A stretch of 64,000 nucleotides of DNA from Paraburkholderia sp. CNPSo 3274 (GCF_024206475.1 NZ_JAMBPR010000003.1:167159-231158); one strand, 5' to 3'; positions 45,348 through 53,139 are shown, numbered from the stretch's first letter. Notes: generated by a model from the letters alone, not told the origin. Numbers and translations: made by a program.

Positions 45348-45770
45348 TCACGCCTCGACCACGCTGAGCGTGACGTCGATGTTGCCGCGCGTCGCCTTCG
45401 AGTAGGGGCAGATCTGGTGTGCCGTTTCGACGATGCGCTGTGCCGTCTCGCGATCGATGCCGGGCAGCGTCACGTTCAGGCGGCCGCGCAGCTTGAAAGC
45501 GTCGTCGGCGTTGACGAGGTCGATCTCGGCGTCGACCGCCACGTCGCGCGGCAGCGTCGTGCCGAGCTGGGTGGCTGCGCGGCCCATCGCGCCGATGAAG
45601 CACGCCGACCAGCCCGCCGCGAACATCTGCTCCGGGTTCGTGCCCGGCGCGCTCGAACCGGGCGGCGAGAGCTTCACGTCCAGACGCCCGTCTTCGCTGC
45701 GGGCCGCGCCGTCGCGGCCGCCGGTCGTGTGGGTCTTGCCGGTGTACAGCACTTTTTCTGCCTGAGTCAT
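45348..45770 (-). CDS. ohr: Organic hydroperoxide resistance protein Ohr (OsmC family)
   Basis: 140 residues. MTQAEKVLYTGKTHTTGGRDG is the Ohr N-terminus. The two active-site cysteines are in GWSACFIGAM and AHQICPYSKATRGNIDVTL. Ohr reduces organic hydroperoxides and peroxynitrite with lipoyl-protein electrons. No MarR-type OhrR gene is next to it, which is unusual. It lies 40 bp downstream of DUF4148 copy 2, so it probably shares that two-part promoter rather than OhrR control. Confidence 0.92.
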   Translation of the reverse strand: MTQAEKVLYTGKTHTTGGRDGAARSEDGRLDVKLSPPGSSAPGTNPEQMFAAGWSACFIGAMGRAATQLGTTLPRDVAVDAEIDLVNADDAFKLRGRLNVTLPGIDRETAQRIVETAHQICPYSKATRGNIDVTLSVVEA

Positions 45771-45810
45771 GGTGTTTATTTCCTGAGGTTAGCGTCGTGA
45801 GGCCAATGAT

Positions 45811-46059
45811 TTAGCTGCCGCGATACAGCTGCTGGAGCGCGGCGAGCTGGCCGTCGTGCTGCGCCTGAACCAGTTCCTGGCGAACCTGTGCACGCGTGAT
45901 CTTTGCGTTCGCTGCATTGCTGGCGGGCGTCCATGCCTGACTTTGCTGAACCACAGCTTGTGCGGCTCCCGTCTGGGCGGGCATGGCGGCGAAGACCGGA
46001 GCGGCTGCGAGGACTGCGGCGCTGGCGGCAACGGCGAGGGCGAGCTTCGATACGTTCAT
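45811..46059 (-). CDS. DUF4148 exported protein (copy 2)
   Basis: 82 residues, shorter than copies 1 and 3. A signal peptide ends at APVFAAM. The DUF4148 core KITRAQVRQELVQAQHDGQLA is at the C-terminal end, ahead of a short tail (LQQLYRGS); the order is therefore linker first and core last, the reverse of the other copies. The ATG follows CAGGAGAAAGTC. It starts a likely operon with ohr. Its promoter holds the two-part module. Confidence 0.75.
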   Translation of the reverse strand: MNVSKLALAVAASAAVLAAAPVFAAMPAQTGAAQAVVQQSQAWTPASNAANAKITRAQVRQELVQAQHDGQLAALQQLYRGS

Positions 46060-46119
46060 GACTTTCTCCTGGGAAGGGTTTGGAAATCCGTCCGGTCATC
46101 AGCAAGTTCCGGCGTTGAT

Positions 46120-46213
46120 GCATTACAACCACCGGACGTATCTGCCGTGTTTCATGAACGCCGCGTTTTGCAAGGGTATGTGTCTGGCCTCGGCGCTTAT
46201 ACATTGCGATACA
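46120..46213 (-). promoter_or_regulatory. Two-part promoter module 2 (DUF4148-ohr operon)
   Basis: On the minus strand the distal box is TGTATC-GCAA-TGTATA from 46213 and the proximal block CAGATACGT...GTTGTAATGC from 46144, 69 bp later. This copy has the most changes in the proximal half (GG for CG, GTAAT for CAAAT). It ends about 60 bp before the DUF4148 start. Confidence 0.65.
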
Positions 46214-46301
46214 AGCCCGCCGCTCGTGCAAGCCCGCCCGCGTCGCGTCGATCCTGCCACGCCGACGTTTTTTGATTCGTTTTGTGTACGCGCTCACAAC
46301 A

Positions 46302-46317
46302 GACACATTGGGATACA
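46302..46317 (-). promoter_or_regulatory. Additional tandem box in the divergent region
   Basis: Minus strand TGTATC-CCAA-TGTGTC. It lies between the DUF4148-ohr operon and the exported hydrolase operon, 154 bp before the hydrolase start. No proximal block follows at 70 bp in either direction, so it may be an extra site or serve the hydrolase operon. Confidence 0.5.
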
Positions 46318-46470
46318 TGGCGATTTTCCTGCCCGGTTATAAATTCACCGAGGCGTTTTGCCTGCCGCCGCGAGCGCGATCGACCGATTCGAGCGATCTG
46401 CTGCCGCTGGCTAATCAACGAGGCCAAGCCGTTCGGGCGCGGCCTGCATGCACATCAAGGAGAAGTGGTC

Positions 46471-47514
46471 ATGTCAGATCCCGTCAACGTCCGGCGCCGT
46501 CGCCTTCTCGGCACGTCGCTTGCCGGCCTCACCCTCGCGGACTTTGCTTTCGGCGGTCTCGCGCACGCGCAGTCGGCTGGCGGCACGGAGGGCAACACGC
46601 GCACGGGCAACGGCGTATCGTTCGGCCCGATCAAGCAGATCAACGCGGGCCTGCTCAATGTGGGCTACGCCGAAGCGGGACCGAAAAACGGCCCCGTGGT
46701 GATCCTGCTGCACGGCTGGCCGTACGACATCCATAGCTATGTCGAGGTCGCGCCGATGCTGGCCGCGTCGGGCTATCGCGTGATCGTGCCGTATCTGCGC
46801 GGCTACGGCAGCACGCGCATTCTCTCGGACGACACGCCGCGCAACGGCCAGCAGGCTGTCACCGCTGTCGATCTCATCGCGTTCATGGATGCCCTGAAGA
46901 TCGATCAGGCCATTCTGGGCGGCTACGACTGGGGCGCGCGCACGGCGAACATCGTCGCGGCGCTGTGGCCCGAGCGCGTGAAGGGGATGGTCTCCGTGAG
47001 CGGCTATCTGATCGGCAGCCAGGAGGCGAACCGCAAGCCGCTGCCGCCGCAAGCCGAGTTGCAGTGGTGGTACCAGTTCTACTTCTCGACCGAGCGCGGC
47101 GCGCAGGGTTATGCCGCGAATCGTGACGCTTTCAACAAGCTGATCTGGCAACTCGCCTCTCCGAAGTGGAACTTCGACGACGCGACCTACGAGCGCAGCG
47201 CAGCTTCCTTCCAGAATCCGGACCACGTGGCCATCGTGATCTCCAACTACCGTTGGCGCCTCGGGCTCGTGCAGGGTGAAGCGAAATACGACAGCCTCGA
47301 GCAGCGTCTCGCCGCCGCGCCGGCCATTACCGTGCCGACCATCACGCTCGAAGGCGACGCGAACGGCGCGCCGCATCCCGCCCCGGCCGCTTACGCGAAG
47401 AAGTTCACGGGCAAGTATCTGCACCGCAATATCGATGGCGGCATTGGCCACAATCTCCCGCAGGAAGCGCCCAAGGAGTTCGCGCAAGCCATCCTGCAAG
47501 TCACGCATCTGTGA
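46471..47514 (+). CDS. Tat-exported alpha/beta hydrolase (epoxide hydrolase-like)
   Basis: 347 residues from ATG 46471 after AAGGAGAAGTGGTC. NVRRRRLLGTSLAGLTLADF is a twin-arginine signal, then ALAHAQSA-type cleavage near 36. Hydrolase motifs: VVILLHGWPYD (oxyanion hole), the elbow LGGYDWGARTA with Asp as nucleophile, and IDGGIGHNLPQEAP with the base His. An Asp nucleophile points to epoxide hydrolase or dehalogenase chemistry in the periplasm. Its stop overlaps the start of the cytochrome-like gene, so the two are translationally coupled. Confidence 0.85.
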   Translation: MSDPVNVRRRRLLGTSLAGLTLADFAFGGLAHAQSAGGTEGNTRTGNGVSFGPIKQINAGLLNVGYAEAGPKNGPVVILLHGWPYDIHSYVEVAPMLAASGYRVIVPYLRGYGSTRILSDDTPRNGQQAVTAVDLIAFMDALKIDQAILGGYDWGARTANIVAALWPERVKGMVSVSGYLIGSQEANRKPLPPQAELQWWYQFYFSTERGAQGYAANRDAFNKLIWQLASPKWNFDDATYERSAASFQNPDHVAIVISNYRWRLGLVQGEAKYDSLEQRLAAAPAITVPTITLEGDANGAPHPAPAAYAKKFTGKYLHRNIDGGIGHNLPQEAPKEFAQAILQVTHL

Positions 47515-48065
47515 TGGGCGCGGCGATGCAAGCACGTTTTTTCAAGCATCGCGCGCTCCTCGCAGGCGCGCTGCTCGCGGGTCTCGCGCAGGGTCCCGCC
47601 GCATCGGCCCGGCAAGGCGCGCAAGCGCAGTCGCAACCGCTGGGGCAGGCCGCTTCGCCGATCTACGGCGTGACGATTCCGCCCGGCTACCGCAAGTGGG
47701 AAATGATCGCGCCGGCCGAGGAGGCCGCGCCGCTCGACGAACTGCGCGTGGTGCTCGGCAATCCGCTTGCGATCAAGGCCATCGAGAATTCAACGCTGCC
47801 GTATCCCGACGGCACGATCCTCGTGAAGCTTGCGTACAAGCGTAAGCAGTCCGACGATTTCGGGCCGGCCACGGTGCCGGGCCAGCCCACGACCGTGCAG
47901 GTCATGGTGAAGGACTCGCGCCGCTATGCGTCAACGGGCGGCTGGGGATACGGGCGCTTCATCAACGACGTGCCGGCCAACGAGGCCCAGCATCAAACCT
48001 GCTTTGCATGCCACGCTTCGAAGGTGAAGGATCGCGACTGCGTGTTTACGCGATTCGCGCCTTGA
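47514..48065 (+). CDS. Cytochrome P460-like exported protein
   Basis: 183 residues from the ATG at 47514, whose first base is the last base of the hydrolase stop (TGATG). A signal peptide ends near ARQGAQA (about 35). GYRKWEMIAPAEEA, GTILVKLAYKR, STGGWGYGRFIND and the haem c motif CFACH with flanking VKDRDCVFTRFAP fit the cytochrome P460 family, in which haem c is further cross-linked to a lysine. Known members oxidise hydroxylamine or detoxify NO; many have unknown roles. Periplasmic partner of the exported hydrolase by coupling. Confidence 0.8.
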   Translation: MGAAMQARFFKHRALLAGALLAGLAQGPAASARQGAQAQSQPLGQAASPIYGVTIPPGYRKWEMIAPAEEAAPLDELRVVLGNPLAIKAIENSTLPYPDGTILVKLAYKRKQSDDFGPATVPGQPTTVQVMVKDSRRYASTGGWGYGRFINDVPANEAQHQTCFACHASKVKDRDCVFTRFAP

Positions 48066-48140
48066 TGGGATGCGGGGGCTCTTGATACAGGATCGATGAC
48101 ATAATCCCGCAGTCGTCGTCAAACTGATCGGGAGAGCTCC

Positions 48141-48548
48141 ATGCAGCGGACATACCGCGGAAGTTGCCATTGCCAGTCGGTGAAGTTCGAAGCCCTAATC
48201 GATTTCAGCAAGGGCACGGGAAGATGCAACTGCAGTTTCTGCGGAAAACTCCGCCTCTGGCTCGTCCAGGTTCGCCCGGAAGCCTTCGTTCTACTCTCGG
48301 GTGAAAGCGATCTTACGCATTACGAAGGGAAAAACCCGGTAGCCCATCATCCGTTTTGTCGACACTGCGGTGTGCACGTATTCGACCGCGTCGATATGCC
48401 GAACGGAACGGGCTACCCTTACATCAACGTGAACATCGTGTGCATCGACGACTTCGACTTGCATGAAGCCCTGGACGCACCGATCTCCTATGCCAATGGT
48501 CTCGCGAATGACTGGGGCAATCCGCCTCGGGAAACGCGGCATCTTTGA
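48141..48548 (+). CDS. GFA-family zinc protein
   Basis: 135 residues. Cysteines GSCHCQSVKFEA, CNCSFCGKLRLW and HHPFCRHCGVHVFD give the family's two zinc sites. ATG follows GGGAGAGCTCC. It lies 75 bp behind the cytochrome P460-like gene on the same strand. A truncated third copy lies convergent right behind it. Confidence 0.85.
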   Translation: MQRTYRGSCHCQSVKFEALIDFSKGTGRCNCSFCGKLRLWLVQVRPEAFVLLSGESDLTHYEGKNPVAHHPFCRHCGVHVFDRVDMPNGTGYPYINVNIVCIDDFDLHEALDAPISYANGLANDWGNPPRETRHL

Positions 48549-48573
48549 GGGTATTCAATGAGGCGGCGTGGCC

Positions 48574-48867
48574 TCAGGGCGCTCGTCCCGTATATTGAGC
48601 GATGCCGGGCCCGCGGGCGTCCAGTTGATGTCGTTCACACGTGAACTGAGCGCATTCGGCGTGGAATCGCGAAGGTTCATCGAGCGTTCCAGCGTAGATC
48701 GTCACGATTTCCGGCGCATGCTGCGGCGTGCCAAGGAGCGGGCTGCCGCAATGCGCACAAGAATTTCGCGTAGTTGGCATGCCGCTGCCGCCGGTTATCG
48801 TGTAAGACCGGATTTCGCCTTCGAACGAGAATTCGGCCGCGTCTCTTCGCTCGCGATCACGCCTCAA
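48574..48867 (-). pseudogene. 5'-truncated GFA-family gene
   Basis: The frame encodes AEFSFEGEIRSYTITGGSG, NSCAHCGSPLLG and EPSRFHAECAQFTC, the central and C-terminal part of a GFA protein. The first about 40 residues, with the GSCHCGAV zinc site and CNCS motif, are absent, and the region upstream (48868-48954) codes for nothing similar. Without half of the zinc ligands it is unlikely to work. Confidence 0.65.
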
Positions 48868-48954
48868 ACGTCCAATGCTGCTGCTGGTATCCGCAAATAC
48901 GTAGCGCCTTGTGATCGCCGCCGCCCCAGAAGCCGGAGCGGCGGCGCCAGTCGA

Positions 48955-49518
48955 TCATCCTTGCTTGCCCTGAATGCCCAGCAGATCGCGAATCTTTTGC
49001 TCGGTCTGCGCGTAATCCCCTTCGCCGAAATGGGTATAAACGAGCTTGCCGTTCTGGTCGATGAGATAGACCGCCGGCCAGTACTGATTGCCATAGGCGT
49101 TCCACGTCGCGTAACCGTTGTCCTGCGCGACAGGGTACGTAATGCCGTATTGCTTGATCGCCTTCTGCAGGTTGCCGGTGTCGCGCTCGAACGAATACTC
49201 GGGCGTGTGCACGCCGACCACCACGAGACCTTTGTCGCGATAGCGCGCGTCCAGCTCCTTGATGTGCGGGATCGTGTGCGCGCAGTTGATGCAGTCGAAG
49301 GTCCAGAAGTCGACGAGCACGACCTTGCCGTGCAACTGCTTGAGGTCGAGCGGCGGGCTGTTGAGCCAGTTGTTGATGCCGGTGAAATTGGGCGCCTGCG
49401 CGCCGGTTTGCAGCGCGGCCGAGCCGCCCGACGGCGCTTGGCCCGAGGCGTATGCGGTGAGCCCGACGGTGGCGGCGAGGCCGATGACAACCGCGGCTAT
49501 CTTGAGACGAGAGATCAT
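48955..49518 (-). CDS. Exported thioredoxin-like protein (TlpA/ResA type)
   Basis: 187 residues. Signal or anchor helix at about 6-25. Thioredoxin fold with GKVVLVDFWTFDCINCAHTIP (quoted in part; active site Cys-Ile-Asn-Cys), GVHTPEYSFERDTGN and a cis-Pro region YWPAVYLIDQNGKLVYTHFGEGDY. This matches the third-domain type of DipZ and the stand-alone relatives. It is 60-70% like the thioredoxin domain of the fusion protein encoded divergently at 49837, by eye. Periplasmic disulfide reductase, probably fed by a CcdA-like partner. AGGAGAACCCTC precedes the start. Confidence 0.87.
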   Translation of the reverse strand: MISRLKIAAVVIGLAATVGLTAYASGQAPSGGSAALQTGAQAPNFTGINNWLNSPPLDLKQLHGKVVLVDFWTFDCINCAHTIPHIKELDARYRDKGLVVVGVHTPEYSFERDTGNLQKAIKQYGITYPVAQDNGYATWNAYGNQYWPAVYLIDQNGKLVYTHFGEGDYAQTEQKIRDLLGIQGKQG

Positions 49519-49546
49519 GAGGGTTCTCCTTGTGTGGACGACGAGC

Positions 49547-49641
49547 GTATTGAAACGCTCCCACGTATCTGGCTCGTGTCCCGCTTGCGGCACTGTTGAA
49601 ACGTAGTGTGTCGCCGCCAGGGCGCGATACGTAGAGATACA
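49547..49641 (-). promoter_or_regulatory. Two-part promoter module 3 (thioredoxin-like gene)
   Basis: On the minus strand the distal box TGTATC-TCTA-CGTATC starts at 49641 and the proximal block (CAGATACGT, five bases, CGTTTCAATAC) at 49571, exactly 70 bp later. The block ends only 29 bp before the start codon, so the core promoter must overlap or precede it. Confidence 0.7.
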
Positions 49642-49698
49642 AATCGTCCGCTGCGCGTCCATAGCCTCGCGCGCGCCGCTGCACGCGTTGCGCGTGTT

Positions 49699-49793
49699 TG
49701 TATCCGCGTGTATCCAACCGCTTTCGCGATACATGACGATGCACGACGCACGCGTTCCAGACATTCCCCGGATACATGCTCGCGCTGAAATAC
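49699..49793 (+). promoter_or_regulatory. Two-part promoter module 4 (DipZ-like gene)
   Basis: The distal box TGTATC-CGCG-TGTATC (a perfect direct repeat) starts at 49699 and the proximal block (CGGATACAT, five bases, CGCTGAAATAC) at 49769, exactly 70 bp later. It ends 44 bp before the start. Modules 3 and 4 are back to back in the same divergent gap. Confidence 0.7.
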
Positions 49794-49836
49794 CGCACAT
49801 GGCAAGTCCGCCGACATTCGTCTGGAGACCGAACTC

Positions 49837-51669
49837 ATGTTACTCATCGTCATCGCTTTCGTGGGCGGTGCGTTCACCGTCCTGAGCCCCTGCATCCTGC
49901 CGGTTGTGCCGTTCGTGTTCGCGCGTTCCGAAGAGCCTTTCCTGACAGGCCGGCTGCCCATGCTGCTCGGCCTGGCGCTCACGTTCGCGCTGCTCACCGG
50001 TCTCGGTGCCGCCGGCCTGAACGGCGCGGCGCAGTTGAGCGAGTACGGTCGCTGGATCGCGCTCGGGCTGTTCGCGCTGTTCGGCGCGGCGCTGCTCTTT
50101 CCCGCGCTCGCCACGCGCCTCTCTGTCCCGCTCACAACGCTCGCCGACCGCTTCATGGCGCGCTCTCAAGACGATGGCGCGTCGCGCCGCATCGGCTCCG
50201 CTGTGCTGCTCGGCGCCGCCACGGGCCTGCTCTGGGCGCCGTGCGCCGGGCCGATCCTCGGTCTCATCATCACCGGCGCGGCCCGCCAAGGTGTGACCTG
50301 GCAGACGTGGGCCGCGCTCGCGGCCTATGCCGTGGGCGCCGCCAGTTCGCTCGCGGTGGTGGCGGGCCTCGGCCATCGCGCGATGACCGCGCTCAAGCGC
50401 TCGCTCGGCGTGGGCGAGCATGTGCGGCGCGCGATGGGTGCGCTCGTGCTCCTCACGGTCGGCGCGATCGCGCTGGGTGTGGATACGCGCTTGCTTGCGC
50501 TGGTGCCGGGCGCGCCGACCAATGGCGTGGAGGCGCGCCTCGTCGATTTGCTTGCGGCCCCCGCCGTGGCACGGCAAACGCCGCGCGCGGAACCAGTGCG
50601 TCATGAGGAGCGGGAAGCCCGGGCACGTCCTGCGGTACAAGACGTACAAGCGGCCCACATTGTGCGCGTGTCGCTGCCGGCCCCAGCGCCCGCCGTCGAT
50701 CTTCCGGTGGAAGGCCGCCTGCCAGCGCTCGACGGCGCGAACGCGTGGCTCAATTCCGCGCCGCTCACGCCCGAAGCGCTGCGCGGCAAGGTCGTGCTGG
50801 TCAACTTCTGGACCTATTCGTGCATCAACTGCCTGCGAACCTTGCCGTATCTGAAGACGTGGGCCGACCGCTACCGCAACGACGGCCTGGTCGTGATCGG
50901 CGTGCACACGCCGGAGTTCGGCTTCGAGCATGACACGGGCAACGTCAAGCGGGCGTTGGCCAACCTGGACATCCGCTATCCCGTTGCCGTGGACAGCGGC
51001 TACCGCATCTGGAACGCCTTCGGCAACCAGTACTGGCCGGCGTTCTATCTCGTCGATGCCCAGGGCCGCGTCCGCTATCACCACTTCGGCGAAGGCGACT
51101 ATGCGCAGGCCGAACAGGCGATTCAGCAATTGCTGGCCGACAACGGCCGCGCCACGCCCGCGGCCACGCAGAAAGCACCGCAGGCCAGCGGCGCGATGGC
51201 CCCGGCTGATCAGCGCGACATCGGCTCGGGCGAAACGTATGTGGGGTATCGCGAGGCGCAGGACAATGCGAACGCGGAGCGCGTGCAGGCCGATACGGCC
51301 GCAACGTACACATTGCCGGGGCAGCTCGGTTTGAACCAGTGGGCGTTCGGCGGGCAGTGGAACGTGGGCGCCGAGTCCGCCGTGGCGGCCGCGCCGCAGG
51401 CGAGCATCGCCTATCGCTTCCATGCGCGCGACCTGCATCTGGTGCTCGCGCCCACCGCCGACGGCAAGCCCGTGCGCTTTCGCGTCAGTATCGACGGCGC
51501 GCCGCCGGGCGCCGCGCACGGCGCCGATGTCGCAGCGGACGGCAGCGGCGTCGCCACGAGCGCGCGCCTGTATCAGCTCGTGCGCCAGTCCGGTCGCATC
51601 GAGGATCACACCTTCGAGATCCGCTTTCTCGACCCGGGCGCGCAAGTCTACAGCTTCACGTTCGGCTGA
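49837..51669 (+). CDS. DipZ-like CcdA-thioredoxin fusion with C-terminal beta domain
   Basis: 610 residues. Residues 1-240 form a CcdA/DsbD-type membrane domain of about six helices with the paired cysteines in LSPCILPVVPF and LLWAPCAGPILG. Residues about 300-430 are a thioredoxin domain (VNFWTYSCINCLRTLPYL, GVHTPEFGFEHDTGN, YWPAFYLVDAQGRVRYHHFGEGDY). Residues about 470-610 are a carbohydrate-binding-like beta domain typical of DipZ (GETYVGYREAQDN, HLVLAP, YSFTFG). It moves electrons from the cytosol across the membrane to periplasmic thiols. Divergent from the stand-alone thioredoxin-like gene. Confidence 0.9.
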   Translation: MLLIVIAFVGGAFTVLSPCILPVVPFVFARSEEPFLTGRLPMLLGLALTFALLTGLGAAGLNGAAQLSEYGRWIALGLFALFGAALLFPALATRLSVPLTTLADRFMARSQDDGASRRIGSAVLLGAATGLLWAPCAGPILGLIITGAARQGVTWQTWAALAAYAVGAASSLAVVAGLGHRAMTALKRSLGVGEHVRRAMGALVLLTVGAIALGVDTRLLALVPGAPTNGVEARLVDLLAAPAVARQTPRAEPVRHEEREARARPAVQDVQAAHIVRVSLPAPAPAVDLPVEGRLPALDGANAWLNSAPLTPEALRGKVVLVNFWTYSCINCLRTLPYLKTWADRYRNDGLVVIGVHTPEFGFEHDTGNVKRALANLDIRYPVAVDSGYRIWNAFGNQYWPAFYLVDAQGRVRYHHFGEGDYAQAEQAIQQLLADNGRATPAATQKAPQASGAMAPADQRDIGSGETYVGYREAQDNANAERVQADTAATYTLPGQLGLNQWAFGGQWNVGAESAVAAAPQASIAYRFHARDLHLVLAPTADGKPVRFRVSIDGAPPGAAHGADVAADGSGVATSARLYQLVRQSGRIEDHTFEIRFLDPGAQVYSFTFG

Positions 51670-51758
51670 TACGCGCAAAGCCATGCCGCGCCGCCGTGCC
51701 CTCGCGGGCCCGGCGGCGTTTGCGTTGCGGCCCGTGGCGCGCATCACTCGGGGCTTTT

Positions 51759-51853
51759 TGTAGTGCAATGTATCTGCGCGCAATTCGGACACGTTCATAT
51801 GCAAACCGCGCCCCAAATGGAAACACGGCAGATACATCCGGACGTTCAAATAC
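51759..51853 (+). promoter_or_regulatory. Two-part promoter module 5 (DUF4148 copy 3 operon)
   Basis: The distal box TGTAGT-GCAA-TGTATC starts at 51759 and the proximal block (CAGATACAT, five bases, CGTTCAAATAC) at 51829, exactly 70 bp later. The segment AACACGGCAGATAC is also shared with module 2. Confidence 0.7.
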
Positions 51854-51942
51854 ACCTATGCCAGCTCGATACACCTCTCGCGCTGAACAGAACCCGGTTT
51901 GAACCCGATCGCTGTCTACCTCATTCCTCTTTGGAGAACGTC

Positions 51943-52299
51943 ATGAAAGCCCTCAAGCTCCTCGCCCTCGCAGCTCTCGCCGCCGCCCCGGTTGTTTCGT
52001 TCGCTCAGTCGAACGAGCCCGTCACCCGTGCGCAGGTGCGCGCCGAACTCGTGCAGTTGCAGAAAGCCGGCTACAACCCGGCCGCCGACGAAACCCAATA
52101 CCCGAGCAACATCCAGGCAGCGCTGGCGCGCGTGGAAGCCACCCAGGTCGCGCAGCAAGCCGCCTTGTCGTCGTATGGCGGTGTGGCGGCTGGCGCGTCA
52201 GATGCGTCCGCTCCGCGCGTGCCGCATCGCAACGCGAACGCCGCGCGCGCCACGCAGGACGATATCCCCGGCCTCGGCCCGATCTACGCGCATTCGTAA
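51943..52299 (+). CDS. DUF4148 exported protein (copy 3)
   Basis: 118 residues. Signal peptide cleaved after VVSFAQ (about residue 22). DUF4148 core SNEPVTRAQVRAELVQLQKAGYNPAADETQYP (partly quoted), then an Ala/Ser/Arg-rich tail ending DDIPGLGPIYAHS, almost identical to copy 1. ATG follows TTGGAGAACGTC. It precedes an exported hydrolase gene by 51 bp, as copy 2 precedes ohr. Confidence 0.88.
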   Translation: MKALKLLALAALAAAPVVSFAQSNEPVTRAQVRAELVQLQKAGYNPAADETQYPSNIQAALARVEATQVAQQAALSSYGGVAAGASDASAPRVPHRNANAARATQDDIPGLGPIYAHS

Positions 52300-52350
52300 T
52301 CCGCCTTTCCCGACCCACCGAACGACCCGATAAGAGAAGAGAGAAAAACG

Positions 52351-53139
52351 ATGGCTTCGATCAAGCAGATTTTCACGTCCGTGGCGCTCCTCGGCGGCCT
52401 GTTCGCGCTGCAACCGGCGCATGCCGCGGCGCCACAGGATCTGAAAGGCACCAACGTGGTGCTGGTGCACGGCGCCTTTGCCGACGGCTCCAGCTGGAGC
52501 CGCGTGATTCCGCTGCTCGAAGCGCGCGGCCTGCACGTCGTGGCCGTGCAGAACCCGCTCAGCTCGCTCGCTGACGACACGAGCGCAACGAAGCGCGTGA
52601 TCGAGCAGCAGAAGGGCCCGGTGGTGCTGGTCGGCCACTCGTGGGCGGGCGTCGTGATCAGCGAAGCCGGCAACGACGAGAAAGTGAAGTCGCTCGTGTA
52701 TGTGGCGGCATTCGCACCCGACAACGGCCAGTCGATCGCCGATATCACACAGGGCCAGCCGGACGCGCCCTGGGCGAGCGAACTGCGCAAAGACTCGGCG
52801 GGCTATCTGACGCTCTCCGACAAGGCGATTCGCCAGGACTTCGCGCCCGACCTGCCGCCCGCGCAGCAACGCATCGTGGCGGCCACGCAGGACCCGTGGT
52901 TCAGCGGCGCACTCTCGCAGAAGGTCACGCAGGCCGCGTGGCATGACAAGCCGTCGTATTTCGTCGTGACGGCGCGCGACCGCATGATCGACCCCGCGCT
53001 GCAGGAATCGATGGCGAAGCACATCGGCGCGAAGGTGACGCGCGTGAACGGCAGCCACGTCTCGATGCTGAGCCAGCCGAAGGCCGTGGCCGACGCGATC
53101 ATCGACGCGGCAGAGCACACGCAGAAGGACGCAAAGTAA
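52351..53139 (+). CDS. Exported alpha/beta hydrolase, chloroperoxidase-like
   Basis: 262 residues. A signal peptide ends at PAHAAAP (about 27). VVLVHGAFADGSSWSRVIPLL gives the oxyanion-hole strand, LVGHSWAGVVIS the nucleophile serine, TARDRMIDPAL the acid and NGSHVSMLSQP the base His. This subgroup is often annotated as non-haem chloroperoxidase or salicylate-esterase-like; the natural substrate is unknown. ATG follows AAGAGAGAAAAACG. Probably one operon with DUF4148 copy 3, under the two-part promoter. Confidence 0.85.
   Translation: MASIKQIFTSVALLGGLFALQPAHAAAPQDLKGTNVVLVHGAFADGSSWSRVIPLLEARGLHVVAVQNPLSSLADDTSATKRVIEQQKGPVVLVGHSWAGVVISEAGNDEKVKSLVYVAAFAPDNGQSIADITQGQPDAPWASELRKDSAGYLTLSDKAIRQDFAPDLPPAQQRIVAATQDPWFSGALSQKVTQAAWHDKPSYFVVTARDRMIDPALQESMAKHIGAKVTRVNGSHVSMLSQPKAVADAIIDAAEHTQKDAK

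Noticed and set aside
46302..46317. A sixth copy of the two-part promoter
   Set aside because: Only the distal box is present; no GATAC...AAT block lies 69-70 bp away in either direction, so it is listed only as a single box.
49840..51855. 671-codon frame opposite the DipZ-like gene
   Set aside because: Antisense shadow; the sense strand has CcdA and thioredoxin active-site motifs.
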